From Pleurodeles waltl (Eukaryota; Chordata; Amphibia; Caudata; Salamandridae), in contig NC_090447.1 of the NCBI RefSeq assembly GCF_031143425.1, forward strand, positions 23,037,426 to 23,101,425: DNA of 64,000 bases, written 5' to 3'. Of the stretch, positions 20,843 through 31,133 are shown piece by piece. The notes beneath the pieces are model-generated. The model was not told the DNA's origin, searched no databases, and saw only the letters and a program-made list of their open reading frames with translations. Position 1 is the stretch's first letter; each line of letters opens with the position of its first letter. The position numbers and the translations under genes are program-made.

Positions 20843-21112
20843 GTCCGCGCCCATGCGAAAATCGGGATTTGGCGTGCCATCGCCAAGGACGTCCGGACCC
20901 TGGGGGTCCACATCGACGGGGCACCCACTGCCGCAAGAGGTGGGAGGACATCCGCCGCGGGACCAAGAAGACCGCCGAGTCTCTGCTGGGGATGGCCTCC
21001 CAACGTAGGCGGGGTGCCAGCCGTCAATTGACCCCACTGATGTTCCGGATCCTGGCGGTGGCCTACCCTGAATTGGATGGGCGCGTGAGGGCAGCACAGC
21101 AGACACAAGGGG
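20843..21112 (+). CDS. MybB exon 2 (copy 1), frameshifted
   Basis: It follows acceptor CACATAG and ends GGGG before donor GTGAGT. It starts with IWRAIAKDVRTLGV in one frame and continues in another with HCRKRWEDIRR and LTPLMFRILAVAYPELDGR, the rest of the SANT-like fold. It is 270 nt long; the homologous exon in copy 2 is 271 nt and open, so one base has been lost here near 20915. Confidence 0.78.
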
Positions 21113-21491
21113 GTGAGTACAAGCACAATCTGCTATGTTGGCGCACAGTGGAGGTGTCTGGCTGGGGGAGGAGGGCTGTGGGTCCCCCTAGGCCAGGGCG
21201 AAATCTGTAGGCTAGGCCCCTCCGTAAGCCCCTGTGTCCCCACCCACCCCCCTCAGTAGTGTGCCAGTACAGCTATCCCTGGGCCTGTGTCATCTATGGG
21301 TGCAGTTGTCATCTCAATGCGTGTAGGGCATGTGCCACGGATTGCGTAGCGGACCCCAAGTGCGCGACGTAGTGCAGGGGGCATCTGTGTCTGTCATGTC
21401 CGCCAACGGTAGCAGTAATCCATGCACTCAAAATGTCTTTATTTCTCTCCCCCCCCCTTTTTGTTTGTCTTTCTGTGCATGTGTGCATCAG

Positions 21492-23157
21492 CATCATCAG
21501 GCGGAGGAGAAGTGGCATCGGGGCAGGAGGGAGCTGCATCTCACATGGCCCCGGAGGGCCATGCCACAGAGTCAGACTGGACCAGTGAGACGGAGGGCGA
21601 GGGGAGCTCCACAACGGGGACGCGTGGAGACCACAGCGACACGGACACGTCCTCGGAAGGGAGCTCCCTTGCGGTGGTGGCAACATCCGTGCCCCCCGCA
21701 CCTACAGGTACAGCCGCCACCCAGCGCACCAGCTCCGCCCTCCCAGCAGCCCCTCAGCGTTCGCCCCGTGCCCGCTCGCACACCAAGGCGGGCATCTCCT
21801 TCGCCCCAGGCACCTCAGGCCCTGCCCCCAGTTACCCCTGCTGCCCTCAGTGAGGAGGTCATTGACCTCCTCCGAACGGTCATTGTTGGGCAGTCTACCC
21901 TTTTGAATGCCATCCAGGGGGTGGAGAGGGAGGTTCATCGCAGCAATGCATACCTGGAGGGCATTCATTCGGGTCAGGCTGCCCAACACCGATCGTTCAA
22001 CGCTCTGGCCTCAGCACTGACGGCAGCCATTGTCCCTGTCTCCAGCCTCCCTCTACTAACTCCCTCCTCCCAGTCTCATGTTCCTCTGCCTGTCCCACCC
22101 ACACCATCTGACCAGCCTGCACACACCTCAACACCCAAGAGCAGCTCATCCAAACATAAGCACCACAGATCACGCAAGCATTCACCCAAGCAACATCCAG
22201 ATGCAGACATGCCAACAGTCACTACCACCTCTGTGCCCCCCACCTCCTCGTCTCCCTCCTCCCTCCCTTTGACGTCTACACTCACACCTTCATGCACCCC
22301 ACCATCAGCCAGTCCTTCCATCACCAGCACACCCTCCAGTACAGTCCGCACACGTGCAGTCACCACCCCCACTGCCATTTACACGTCCCCTGTGTCCTCT
22401 CCCAGTGTGTCTGTCACCCCCTCTTCCACACCACACAAACGCAGGCAGCCACCCACCCAACAGCCATCCACCTCACGACAGCCTCCAGCTCCTGCACCCA
22501 AAGACAGCAAACTTGACTCACCTACAACCACATCCTCTTCCTCCACTCCCATACCCACTGCACCTCCCCTTCTCTTTTGTCCCCAAAAACTTTTCCTCTC
22601 TAAAATTAACCTCTTTCCTGACCCTGACCCCCCCCCCCCCATCTGGTAGGAGTAAAAAGAGCACCTCAGCCACCACCAGCCCTGCAGCACCCTTGACAAA
22701 GGTGCAGGGGTTTTGTAGTCCCCCAGCTCCCAGGTCCGGATCCTCGCCCAGCAGCAAGGGGACAGGCAGCCCACCCCCTGGGAAGAGGAGCAGAAGACGG
22801 AAGGGCCGGCGCAGGAGCCCTGAGGCACCAGCCCCCAAGGACACTACCCTGCCACCGTCACCTGCCACAGCTCCAAAGGGAGGAAAGGGCCACAGACCCT
22901 CAGGCAAGGAGGGCAAGGGCAGCAGGGCGGAGAAGTCAGGCAGCAGGCCCGCTGCCCAGGAAGGACACATCCCCGCTGCCCAGGGAGGCCCCATCCCCGC
23001 TGCCCAGGAGGACCCCACCAGCACCATTGCCGCTGCCCAGGGAGGACCCAGCCCAGCTGCCCAGGAGGACCCCACCAGCACCATTGCCGCTGCCCAGGGA
23101 GGCCCCAGCCCAGCTGCCCAGGAGGGCCCCACAACCCACAGCCCAGGTGGGCATTGA
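21492..23157 (+). CDS. MybB exon 3, left copy (frameshifted)
   Basis: It begins after acceptor GTGCATCAG in phase with exon 2. It encodes an acidic Ser/Thr segment (SDTDTSSEGSS), then a helical, t-SNARE-like stretch (LLRTVIVGQSTLLNAIQGVE, then EGIHSGQAAQHRSFNALAS), a long Ser/Pro/Thr-rich region, a basic KR-rich part and an Ala-Gln repeat tail (PAAQEDPTSTIAAAQGGP). The frame breaks at an extra C near 21830 and at a C-run near 22630. The right copy lacks the first of these lesions. Such proteins are usually annotated by the weak t-SNARE similarity; the function of this tail is unknown. Confidence 0.7.
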
Positions 23158-23218
23158 AGGAGCCCCGTCCCCGCTACCCAGGAGGGCCCCACCAGCCAAT
23201 GGGCAGATGGCCATAGGA

Positions 23219-24382
23219 GGACCGCCGTCTCCAGCACCGCTGAACAGGGCCCCGCCCTCTCAAGAACCGCTGAACAGGGCCCGCCGTCTCCAGCACCGCT
23301 GAACAGGGCCCCGCCGTCTTCAGCACCGCTCCGCTGGGGACCGCTGTCTCAAGAACCGCTGAACAGGGCCCCGCCGTCTCAAGCACCGCTGAACAGGGCC
23401 CCACCGTCTCCAGCACCGCTCCGCTGGGGACCGCCGTCTCAAGAACCGCTGAACAGGGCCCCGCCGTCTCCAGCACCGCTGAACAGGGCCCCGCCCTCTC
23501 AAGAACCGCTGAACAGGGCCCGCCGTCTCCAGCACCACTGAACAGGGCCCCGCCGTCTCCAGCACCGCTCCGCTGGGGACCGCCGTCTCAAGAACCGCTG
23601 AACAGGGCCCCGCCGTCCAAGCACCGCTGAACAGGGCCCCGCCGTCTCCAGCACCGCTCCGCTGGGGACCGCCGTCTCAAGAACCGCTGAACAGGGCCCC
23701 ACCGTCTCAAGCACCGCTGAACAGGGCCCCGCCGTCTCCAGCACCGCTCCGCTGGGGACCGCCGTCTCAAGAACCACTGAACAGGGCCCCGCCGTCTCAA
23801 GCACCGCTCCACTGGGGACCGCCGTCTCAAGAACCGCTGAACAGGGCCCCGCCGTCTCAAGCACCGCTGAACAGGGCCCCGCCGTCTCCAGCACCGCTCC
23901 GCTGTGGACCGCCGTCTCAAGAACCGCTGAACAGGGCCCCGCCGTCTCAAGCACCGCTGAACAGGGCCCGCCGTCTCAAGCACCGCTGAACAGGGCCCCG
24001 CCGTCTCAAGCACCGCTGAACAGGGCCCCGCCGTCTCCAGCACCGCTCCGCTGGGGACCGCCCTCTCAAGAACCGCTGAACAGGGACCCGCCGTCACAAG
24101 AACCACTGAACAGGGCCCCGCCGTCTCAAGCACCGCTGAACAGGGCCCGCCGTCTCCATCATCGCTCCGCTGGGGACCGCCGTCTCAAGAACCGCTGAAC
24201 AGGGCCCCGCCGTCTCAAGCACCGCTGAACAGGGCCCGCCGTCTCCAGCACCGCTCCGCTGGGGACCGCTGTCTCAAGAACCGCTGAACAGGGGCCCGCC
24301 GTCTCCAGCACCGCTGAACTGGGCAAGCACTGCTGAACTGGGCAAGCACCGCTGAACTGGGCCCTTCAAGTCAAGCACCGCT
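23219..24382. repeat. 30-bp minisatellite, array 1
   Basis: Roughly 38 units of GAACAGGGCCCCGCCGTCTC plus CAGCACCGCT, mixed with a second unit type, CCGCTGGGGACCGCCGTCTC plus AAGAACCGCT. The 30-bp length leaves several frames open on both strands; none is a gene. It lies just past the MybB stop in the left copy. Confidence 0.93.
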
Positions 24383-24454
24383 GGCCATTTGGCAGACGTG
24401 GCAGGGCTGCAGGATGTCTTCTGGGCAACATGCCTCCTCCAGTACCAGTGGAGT

Positions 24455-24737
24455 CTGTTATGCACTGTTGAGACTGTGGCTTTGCTCTCCCCAGGATGGC
24501 CCAGTGGGCAGGCCACCCACTGTCTGGACTGTTGAGACTGTGGCTTTGCTCTCCCCAGGATGGCCCAGTGGGCAGGCCACCCACTGTATGGACTGTTGAG
24601 ACTGTGGCTTTGCACTCCCCAGGATGGCCCAGTGGGCAGGCCACCCACTGTATGGACTGTTGAGACTGTGGCTTTGCACTCCCCAGGATGGCCCAGTGGG
24701 CAGGCCACCCACTGAATGGACTGTTGAGACTGTGGCT
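24455..24737. repeat. 64-bp tandem repeat, array 1
   Basis: About four and a half units of 64 bp with the core GGATGGCCCAGTGGGCAGGC followed by CACCCACTG. It ends exactly where the second duplication copy starts. Confidence 0.92.
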
Positions 24738-24938
24738 TCATCTATGTGTGCAGTTGTCATCTCTAGGCGTGTAGGGCATGTCCCACGGATTGCGCCGCGG
24801 ACCCCAAGTGCGCGACGTAGTGCAGGGGGCATCTGTGTCTGTCATGTCCGCCAACGGTAGCGGTAATCCATGCACTCAAAATGTCTTTATTTCTTTCCCC
24901 CCCCTTTTTCTTTGTCTTTCTGTGCATGTGTGCATCAG

Positions 24939-26518
24939 CATCATCAGGCGGAGGAGAAGTGGCATCGGGGCAGGAGGGAGCTGCATCTCACATGGCCCCG
25001 GAGGGCCATGGCACCGAGTCAGAATGGACCAGTGAGACGGAGGGCGAGGGGGGCTCCACAACGGGGACGCGTGGAGACCACAGCGACACAGACACGTCCT
25101 CGGAAGGGAGCTCCCTTGCGGTGGCGGCAACATCCGTGCCCCCCGCACCTACAGGTACAGCCGCCACCCAGCGCACCAGCTCCGCCCTCCCAGCAGCCCC
25201 TCGGCGTTTGCCCCGTGCCCGCTCGCACACCAAGGCGGGCATCTCCTTCGCCCCAGGCACCTCAGGCCCTGCCCCAGTTACCCCTGCTGCCCTCAGTGAG
25301 GAGGTCATTGACCTCCTCAGAACGCTCATTGTTGGGCAGTCTACCCTTTTGAATGCCATCCAGGGGGTGGAGAGGGAGGTTCATCGTAGCAATGCATACC
25401 TGGAGGGCATTCATTCGGGTCAGGCTGCCCATCAGCGATCGTTCTAGGCTCTGGCCTCAGCACTGACGGCAGCCATTGTCCCTGTCTCCAGCCTCCCTCT
25501 ACTAACTCCCTCCACCCAGTCCCAGTCTCCTGTTCCTCTGCCTGTCCCATCCACACCATCAGACCTGCCTGCACACACCTCAACACCCAAGGGCAGCTCA
25601 TCCAGACATAAGCACCACAGATCACGCAAGCATTCACCCAAGCAACATCCAGATGCAGACATGCCAACAGTCACTACCACCTCTGTGTCCCCCACCTCCT
25701 CGTCTCCCTCCTCCCTCCCTGTGACGTCTCCACTCACACCTGCATGCACACCACCATCAGCCAGTACTTCCATCAGCAGCACACCCTCCAGTACAGTCCG
25801 CACACGTGCAGTCACCACCCCCACTGCCATTTACACGTCCCCTGTGTCCTCACCCAGTGTGTCTGTCCCCCCCTCTTCCAAACCACACAAACGCAGGCAG
25901 CCACCCACCCAACAGCCATCCACCTCACGACAGCCTCCAGCTCATGCACCTGCACCCAAAGACACCACACTTGACTCTCCTACAACCACATCCTCTTCCT
26001 CCACTCCCATACCCACTGCACCTACCCTTCCCATTGCTCCCAAAAAACTTTTCCTGTCTAAACTAAACCTCTTTCCAGACCCTGACCCACCCCCTCCATC
26101 TGGTAGGAGTAGAAAGAGCACCTCAGACACCACCAGCCCTGCATCAACCATGACCAAGGTGCAGGGCTATTGGAGTCCCCCAGCTCCTTGGGCAGGAACA
26201 TCGGCCAGCAGCAAGGGGACAGCCAGCCCACCCCCTGGGAAGAGGAGCAAGAAAATCAAGGGCTGGCGAGACAAGCCTGACATGGCTGCCAGCAAGGAGA
26301 GGAGCCTTGCCCCGTCACCTGCCACATCAGCCAAGGGAGGCAAGGGCCACAGGGCTTCAGCCAAGGAGGGCAAAGGCAGCAGGGCTGAGAAGTCAGCCAG
26401 CATGCCAGCTGGCCAGGAGGGCCCCACCAGCCCCATTCCGGTTGGAACGGACGACACCCACGGGCCCAGGACTCCATCACAGGAGGGCCCGGCTACTGCA
26501 AGGTCGGATGGAGACTGA
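24939..26518 (+). CDS. MybB exon 3, right copy (one nonsense codon)
   Basis: It starts after the same acceptor, GTGCATCAG. The frame is open through the t-SNARE-like helix region (LSEEVIDLLRTLIVGQSTLL) to a TAG at about 25445, where the left copy reads through. After that stop the same frame is open to TGA at 26518, covering the Ser/Pro-rich region, a basic segment (GKRSKKIKGWRDK) and a Lys/Gly tail. This copy lacks both frameshifts of the left copy, so the two copies carry different lesions. Splicing from exon 2 could use either acceptor. Confidence 0.72.
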
Positions 26519-26560
26519 ACGGGAGGTATTGGCCAGGTCTGGCTCCCTGGAAACACCGGA

Positions 26561-27665
26561 CAGGCACCGCTGAACAGGGCCCCGCCGTCTCCAGCACCGC
26601 TGAACAGGGCCCGCTGTCTCAGGCACCGCTGAACAGGGCCCCTCCGTCTCCAGCACCGCTAAACAGGGCCCCGCCGTCTCCAGCACCGCTCCGCTGGGGA
26701 CCGCCGTCTCAAGCACCGCTGAACAGGGCCCTTCAAGTCAAGAACCGCTGTCCTGGGCCCCGCCGTCTCAGGCACCGCTGAACAGGGCCCCGCCGTCTCA
26801 GGCACCGCTGAACAGGGCCCCGCTGTCTCAGGCACCACTGAACAGGGCCCCTCCGTCTCCAGCACCGCTGAACAGGGCCCCGCCGTCTCCAGCACCGCTC
26901 CGCTGGGGACCGCTGTCTCAAGCACCGCTGAACAGGGCCCTTCAAGTCAAGAACCGCTGTCCTGGGCCCCGCCGTCTCAGGCACCGCTGAACAGGGCCCT
27001 TCATGTCAAGAACCGCTGTCCTGGGCCCCGCCGTCTCAAGCACCGCTGAACAGGGCCCGCCGTCTCCAGCACCGCTCCGCTGGGGACCACCGTCTCAAGC
27101 ACCGCTGAACAGGGCCCTTCAAGTCAAGAACCGCTGTCCTGGGCCCCGCCGTCTCAGGCACCGCTGAACAGGGCCCCGCCGTCTCCAGCACCGCTCCGCT
27201 GGGGACCGCCGTCTCAAGCACCGCTGAACAGGGCCCCGCCGTCTCCAGCACCGCTCCGCTGGGGACCGCCGTCTCAAGCACCGCTGAACAGGGCCCTTCA
27301 AGTCAAGAACCGCTGTCCTGGGCCCCGCCGTCTCAGGCACCGCTGAACAGGGCCCGCCGTCTCAGGCACCGCTGAACAGGGCCCCGCCGTCTCCAGCACC
27401 GCTGAACAGGGCCCCGCCGTCTCCAGCACCGCTCCGCTGGGGACCGCCGTCTCAAGCACCGCTGAACAGGGCCCTTCAAGTCAAGAACCGCTGTCCTGGG
27501 CCCCGCCGTCTCAGGCACCGCTGAACAGGGCCCCGCCGTCTCCAGCACCGCTCCGCTGGGGACCGCCGTCTCAAGCACTGCTGAACAGGGCCCCGCCGTC
27601 TCCAGCACCGCTCCGCTGGGGACCGCCGTCTCAAGCACCGCTGAACAGGGCCCTTCATGTCAAGA
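26561..27665. repeat. 30-bp minisatellite, array 2
   Basis: Roughly 36 units of the same types as array 1, plus a third type with CCCTTCAAGTCAAGAACCGC that recurs several times in a higher-order block of about 180 bp. Confidence 0.93.
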
Positions 27666-27774
27666 ACTGGTGGCCCTTTGGCAGACGGGGCAGGGCAGGA
27701 TCTGTATCGGGCAGGGCTGCAGGATGTCCTCTGGGCACCATGCCTCCTCCAGTACCAGTGGAGTCTGTTATCGA

Positions 27775-28065
27775 TTTGAGAGACTGTGGCTTTGCACTCT
27801 CCAGGATGGCCCAGTGGGCAGGCCACCCACTGTATGGACTGTTAAGACTGTGGCTTTGCACTCCCCAGGATGGCCCAGTGGGCAGGCCACCCACTGTAGA
27901 GACTTGTGAGACTGTGGCTTTGCACTCCCCAGGATGGCCCAGTGGGCAGGCCACCCACTGTATGGACTGTTGAGACTGTGGCTTTGCACTCCCCAGGATG
28001 GCCCAGTGGGCAGGCCACCCACTGTATGGACTTGAGAGACTGTGGCTTTGCAATCCCCAGGATGG
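27775..28065. repeat. 64-bp tandem repeat, array 2
   Basis: About four and a half units matching 24455-24737. Confidence 0.92.
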
Positions 28066-28508
28066 GACAGTGGTCATGGAGGCCCCTCCTGGATCTGGCG
28101 TCGTGTACTCAAGTGGCTGAGGTGCCCTCCCTTCCCCCTGAGGTACCTGTCCTTTTTTCAATCTGATGCCCCTGCAGTGTTCTCTCCGTGGTGATCTTGT
28201 TTTGGGACTGGGCCTTGCCCATTTGCTTAGGACCCCGTGGTCCACGAACAGTCGGTGGACTACTGAAAGTAGTTGTATATATTGTGTATATAGTTAATTT
28301 ATTTTGTGCTCGATTATATGTTCATTTTTAAATATATCGGCATGTTTGGTAACTATTCCTTTGGTCTTTGCATTATTTGGGGGGGTGGTTTGGGGGTTGT
28401 AACAGTGATATATTGGTATGCATTGATGTGTGTGTTGTGGTGGGTGTGGGTGGGTGGGTGTGTGCCGGTAATTTTTTCCCTCCCCTGTGTCGTAGGTGCA
28501 GTACTCAC

Positions 28509-28591
28509 CGATGTCTTCCGCGCCGCCGGGCGTGCTCCTGGAAGAGGAGCAGGTAGAGAAGTGCGGGGAGGACCTGGATCTCGGGTTCCAT
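28509..28591 (-). CDS. HARBI1-like: HARBI1 first exon (copy 1)
   Basis: An 83-nt exon from ATG at 28591 to CATCG before donor GTGAGT. It encodes MEPEIQVLPALLYLLLFQEH followed by an Arg-rich end. The leftover two bases (CG) join the G that opens the main exon at 19757, keeping the frame. Copies 2 (54756-54674) and 3 (60258-60176) have an exon of exactly 83 nt at the same place. The intron is 8,751 nt and holds the whole of MybB on the other strand. Confidence 0.82.
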
Positions 28592-28918
28592 GCTCTCGAA
28601 ATTCCGCGTGGAGTGTGTCGAGGTGAGCGTTTTCCCGTTTGTAATCTGTTTCCGCCGTGTTTTTATCGGCGGGGCTCCCGTCCCGGAAAAGGTGGCGGAT
28701 TGGTGGGTCGTTATCGGGTAGGCGGTACATTGTCTCCCGCCGGTCTGTTGGCGTGACCGCCAAGCTGTTTGTTTGTCCCGCCGTGGCGGTCGGAGTGTTG
28801 AAGCGGCGCTCTCTGTTGGCGGGAACCGCCAGGGTCAGAATTCCATTTTTTGGACCGCCAGCCTGTCGGCGGAATGGCCGCCGCTTTAACACCGACCGCC
28901 AAGGTTGGAATGAGGGCC
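28592..28918 (-). promoter_or_regulatory. Right terminal region and probable HARBI1 promoter
   Basis: It lies between the HARBI1 start codon and the end of the element. It has about six GGCGGT/ACCGCC hexamers and ends in the inverted repeat (ACCGCCAAGGTTGGAATGAG then GGCC). Confidence 0.6.
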
Positions 28919-28921
28919 ATA

Positions 28922-29149
28922 GTCTAGTATTGATTCATCTGATAAAATCGTGATATTGTGTGTTTTAACCTTTTTGCTTCCTACAGGTCTCTTTCCCAGC
29001 TGTTCCCTTCCTAATCCCCTTTTCCCCACTTGGACTCCCTTAGACTCTGTGACAATTCTAATCAGAGTATTAGAGCTGTCTTGTGGTGGAAGTGTTTTGA
29101 ACGTGCACAGACCCCGAGGATCTGGTGACTCTGACACCTCCACTAAGAA
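28922..29149. other. Unassigned sequence right of the Harbinger
   Basis: It joins 16732 across the insertion. A pyrimidine tract ending CTTCCTACAG (about 28975-28987) resembles a splice acceptor, but no partner is identified. Confidence 0.35.
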
Positions 29150-30541
29150 GGGAGATCTGGGGTGATTCTTGAAGACTGGAGGTCCCCTGAGTTTCTTGGG
29201 GTAGGTCCAGTGTCCAGCACCACTGCAGCAGTGATTTTCAGGGCCTGGGTGCAGCAGGCGCCTTTTCTTGTGCAGAAGTTCCACAGTTCTCTTGCTTTGG
29301 ATTTTTTTGGTTCTGGTCTTCTTTGTCTTTTCAAATTCGAATTCTTGGTCTAGGGGAGCCCACTAAATACTGAATTTAGTGGGCATTTTTGGGAAAACCT
29401 GGTAATGTCCAATGGGACACTTACCTATGGTGGGAAGTGTCACTGCCCTAAACCTAATTGGCTATTTACCTCCATTTTAAGATGGAGGAAACTGAATTTG
29501 AGGGTCCACTTCGCAGGTAACACGTTAGGGGTGGTGCATGCTAGGTGAGGCCACTCCTCCTACCCTTTGTGTGGTTCCCCCCTTTGTCCCCTTCAGAATT
29601 GGGGGTTTGCAAAGGGGGAGGCCATCTGCTAATAACAGCAGGCCTGGGGGTCGTGTTTCAACGGCGGTAGCCCTTTGAAGCTCACTGCCAAGGCAGTGCA
29701 CATTCCTGAGGGAGGGGGTGTTAGCTCCTCCACCCAGGAAGGGCATTGTTTTACAAAGCAGAGAGACAGGGCTCTCCCTCAAGGTTTGTATATTGGCTGT
29801 CTGGATGTGGCAGTCTGTCTGGAACCAGTCAGCAACCATGCCAGGATAGTTAGCCTTTGCAGGGGGCACCTCTAAGGTGACCCCTGGGTACATTTTATAA
29901 TAAATCTAGTAATGGTACCAGTTTGGATTCATCGTTCTGAGTTTTTTGATACCAAACAACCCAGGGTTCAGAGTAGTCATTAAGTAGCTGGGAAACTTGT
30001 GTTGACCAGTGTCAAGTACATATATTTAAATGGCTGCTCCGTTCACTCACTATGTCCCAGATTTGGTAAGGACACAGTGGCGGCATATTCCTCATGCAAT
30101 TATGCCCTCACATATAATATGGTGCACCCTGCCTTAGGGCTGTATGGCCTGCTAGCGGTATGTCTTCCACATAGTAATTGCAGTGGATGGTAGACAGGGC
30201 ACACAGACAATGTGCCATGTCGAGTTTGAGTTTTAGGTTTGCACCAGGACATTCAGCCTGCTATGGCAGTGTTGGGCGCATCTGGATGCATGGCCCTAGA
30301 TGGTGGCACAATTAGTGCTGCTGCGCTCAGGGGCTTACCCTTAGTACCCCATGCCCTGGGTACCTAAGTACCTTTTACTAGGGACTTATAGTGGTAGCTA
30401 AAGGTGTATCCAATTACTTTTACAATGTTTTTATGTAACAACGGCACTGGGACCCTGGTTAGCAGGATCCCAGTGCACTCCAGTCCTAGTTGCATTCAGA
30501 AACTAGGCAAAAAGTGTGTGTGTGGGGGGGACACTGCAACA
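29150..30541 (-). mobile_element. Partial LTR, distant relative of the 36457-39125 LTR
   Basis: On the minus strand it starts TGTTGCAGTGTCC at 30541 and is followed by an LTR-like mosaic, including the paired CTGGGATCCTGCTAACCAGG block and a TACTGAATTTAG box near 29365 that the 36457-39125 LTR also has at a similar distance from its end. The left end is not defined. It interrupts the L1 ORF2 at 30542. Confidence 0.5.
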
Positions 30542-31133
30542 AGGTGCCAGTCTTTCACATTAACTAACAATTGGCCCTGGTCATCATGAACAATGGGAGT
30601 CATGATGTGCCAGTGAGCTGTTTGACATAATCTATGGACCATTTTGTTGATTTATCACCCCATTGATACAGGCAGCTCTGTGTCGCCTGTCAGGCCAGCT
30701 TGGCCTCTTCAAGGAGCAGATGTTGGTATTGTTGTTGCACCCACCCCATTTGTTATCACGTCTTGTGGCTGTTGGCCATTCATCTGGTTTTTTCCAGGGA
30801 ACATATCTGTTGTTCCAAAGCTAGAATGGCCTGATCTCTTCTGTGGCACTCTCCGGCACAGTAGCTAATGTCTCCACCACGCAAGGAAGCCTTAAATTCC
30901 GCCCTACAGAAGGTTTCTGCAAATGCCATGGTCAGAGGTGCCAATGATACGCCGGTGTCTCAGCCCCCATCAGGAGCTAAAGAACTATTGGGGAGTGATC
31001 GCGTAATCCCCGTGCCAGGATGTCAACCACCGCACCCTATGTGGGTGTATGCTGGGGACAAAAAAATAGTCAAGACGAGAGAATTAATTTTGGGCTGAAG
31101 AGTAGTATGTGTATTTAATGTCAGAGGGGTAGC
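30542..31133 (-). pseudogene. L1 ORF2 fragment: end of endonuclease and linker
   Basis: Minus strand, directly left of the solo LTR at 31134. It reads YPSDIKYTYYSSAQN, one stop, then FSRLDYFFVP, and RDHSPI in another frame, the C-terminal motifs of an L1/APE-type endonuclease. A linker ending YQWGDKSTKWSIDYVKQL follows. It continues the frame family cut at 39418 on the other side of the LTR. Stops and frameshifts are frequent. Confidence 0.72.

Larger units (their letters stand above)
21291..24737 (+). repeat. Segmental tandem duplication, left copy
   Basis: This 3.45 kb block, starting CATCTATGGGTGCAGTTGTC, is repeated head to tail at 24738-28060 with a close copy. It contains MybB exon 3, a 30-bp array and a 64-bp array. 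The first two MybB exons are not duplicated. Confidence 0.9.
24738..28060 (+). repeat. Segmental tandem duplication, right copy
   Basis: Close copy of 21291-24737, in the same order: exon 3 of MybB, 30-bp array, 64-bp array. After about 28060 the sequence becomes unique element DNA leading to HARBI1 exon 1. Confidence 0.9.
16736..28918 (+). mobile_element. Three-gene Harbinger element (copy 1)
   Basis: This is a 12,183-bp element. The ends are imperfect inverted repeats (GGTGGTCATTCTGACCTCGG on the left, GGCCCTCATTCCAACCTTGG on the right, reversed) and the target duplication is ATA (16733-16735 and 28919-28921). Inside, in order: MybA (+), HARBI1 main exon (-), MybB (+) and the first exon of HARBI1 (-). 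MybB lies wholly within the 8.75 kb HARBI1 intron. The third exon of MybB is tandemly duplicated. Copy 2 (47960-56012) has the same layout. Every gene carries at least one lesion, so the element is probably inactive, but HARBI1 has only one. Confidence 0.92.

Noticed and set aside
20255..21210. Long Pro-rich (-) and Gly-rich (+) open frames
   Set aside because: Driven by the 28-bp array; only the part at 20843-21112 is a real exon.
21422..21853. Signal-peptide-like start of a separate gene
   Set aside because: The hydrophobic start lies in intron before the acceptor at 21491; the coding part is MybB exon 3.
23174..24741. Minus-strand frames with repeated L-E-T-A-G-P-C-S
   Set aside because: The 30-bp unit is divisible by three, so frames stay open by chance.
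23219..28065. Regular repeat-spacer look suggesting a CRISPR array
   Set aside because: Direct tandem units without unique spacers, in vertebrate transposon DNA.
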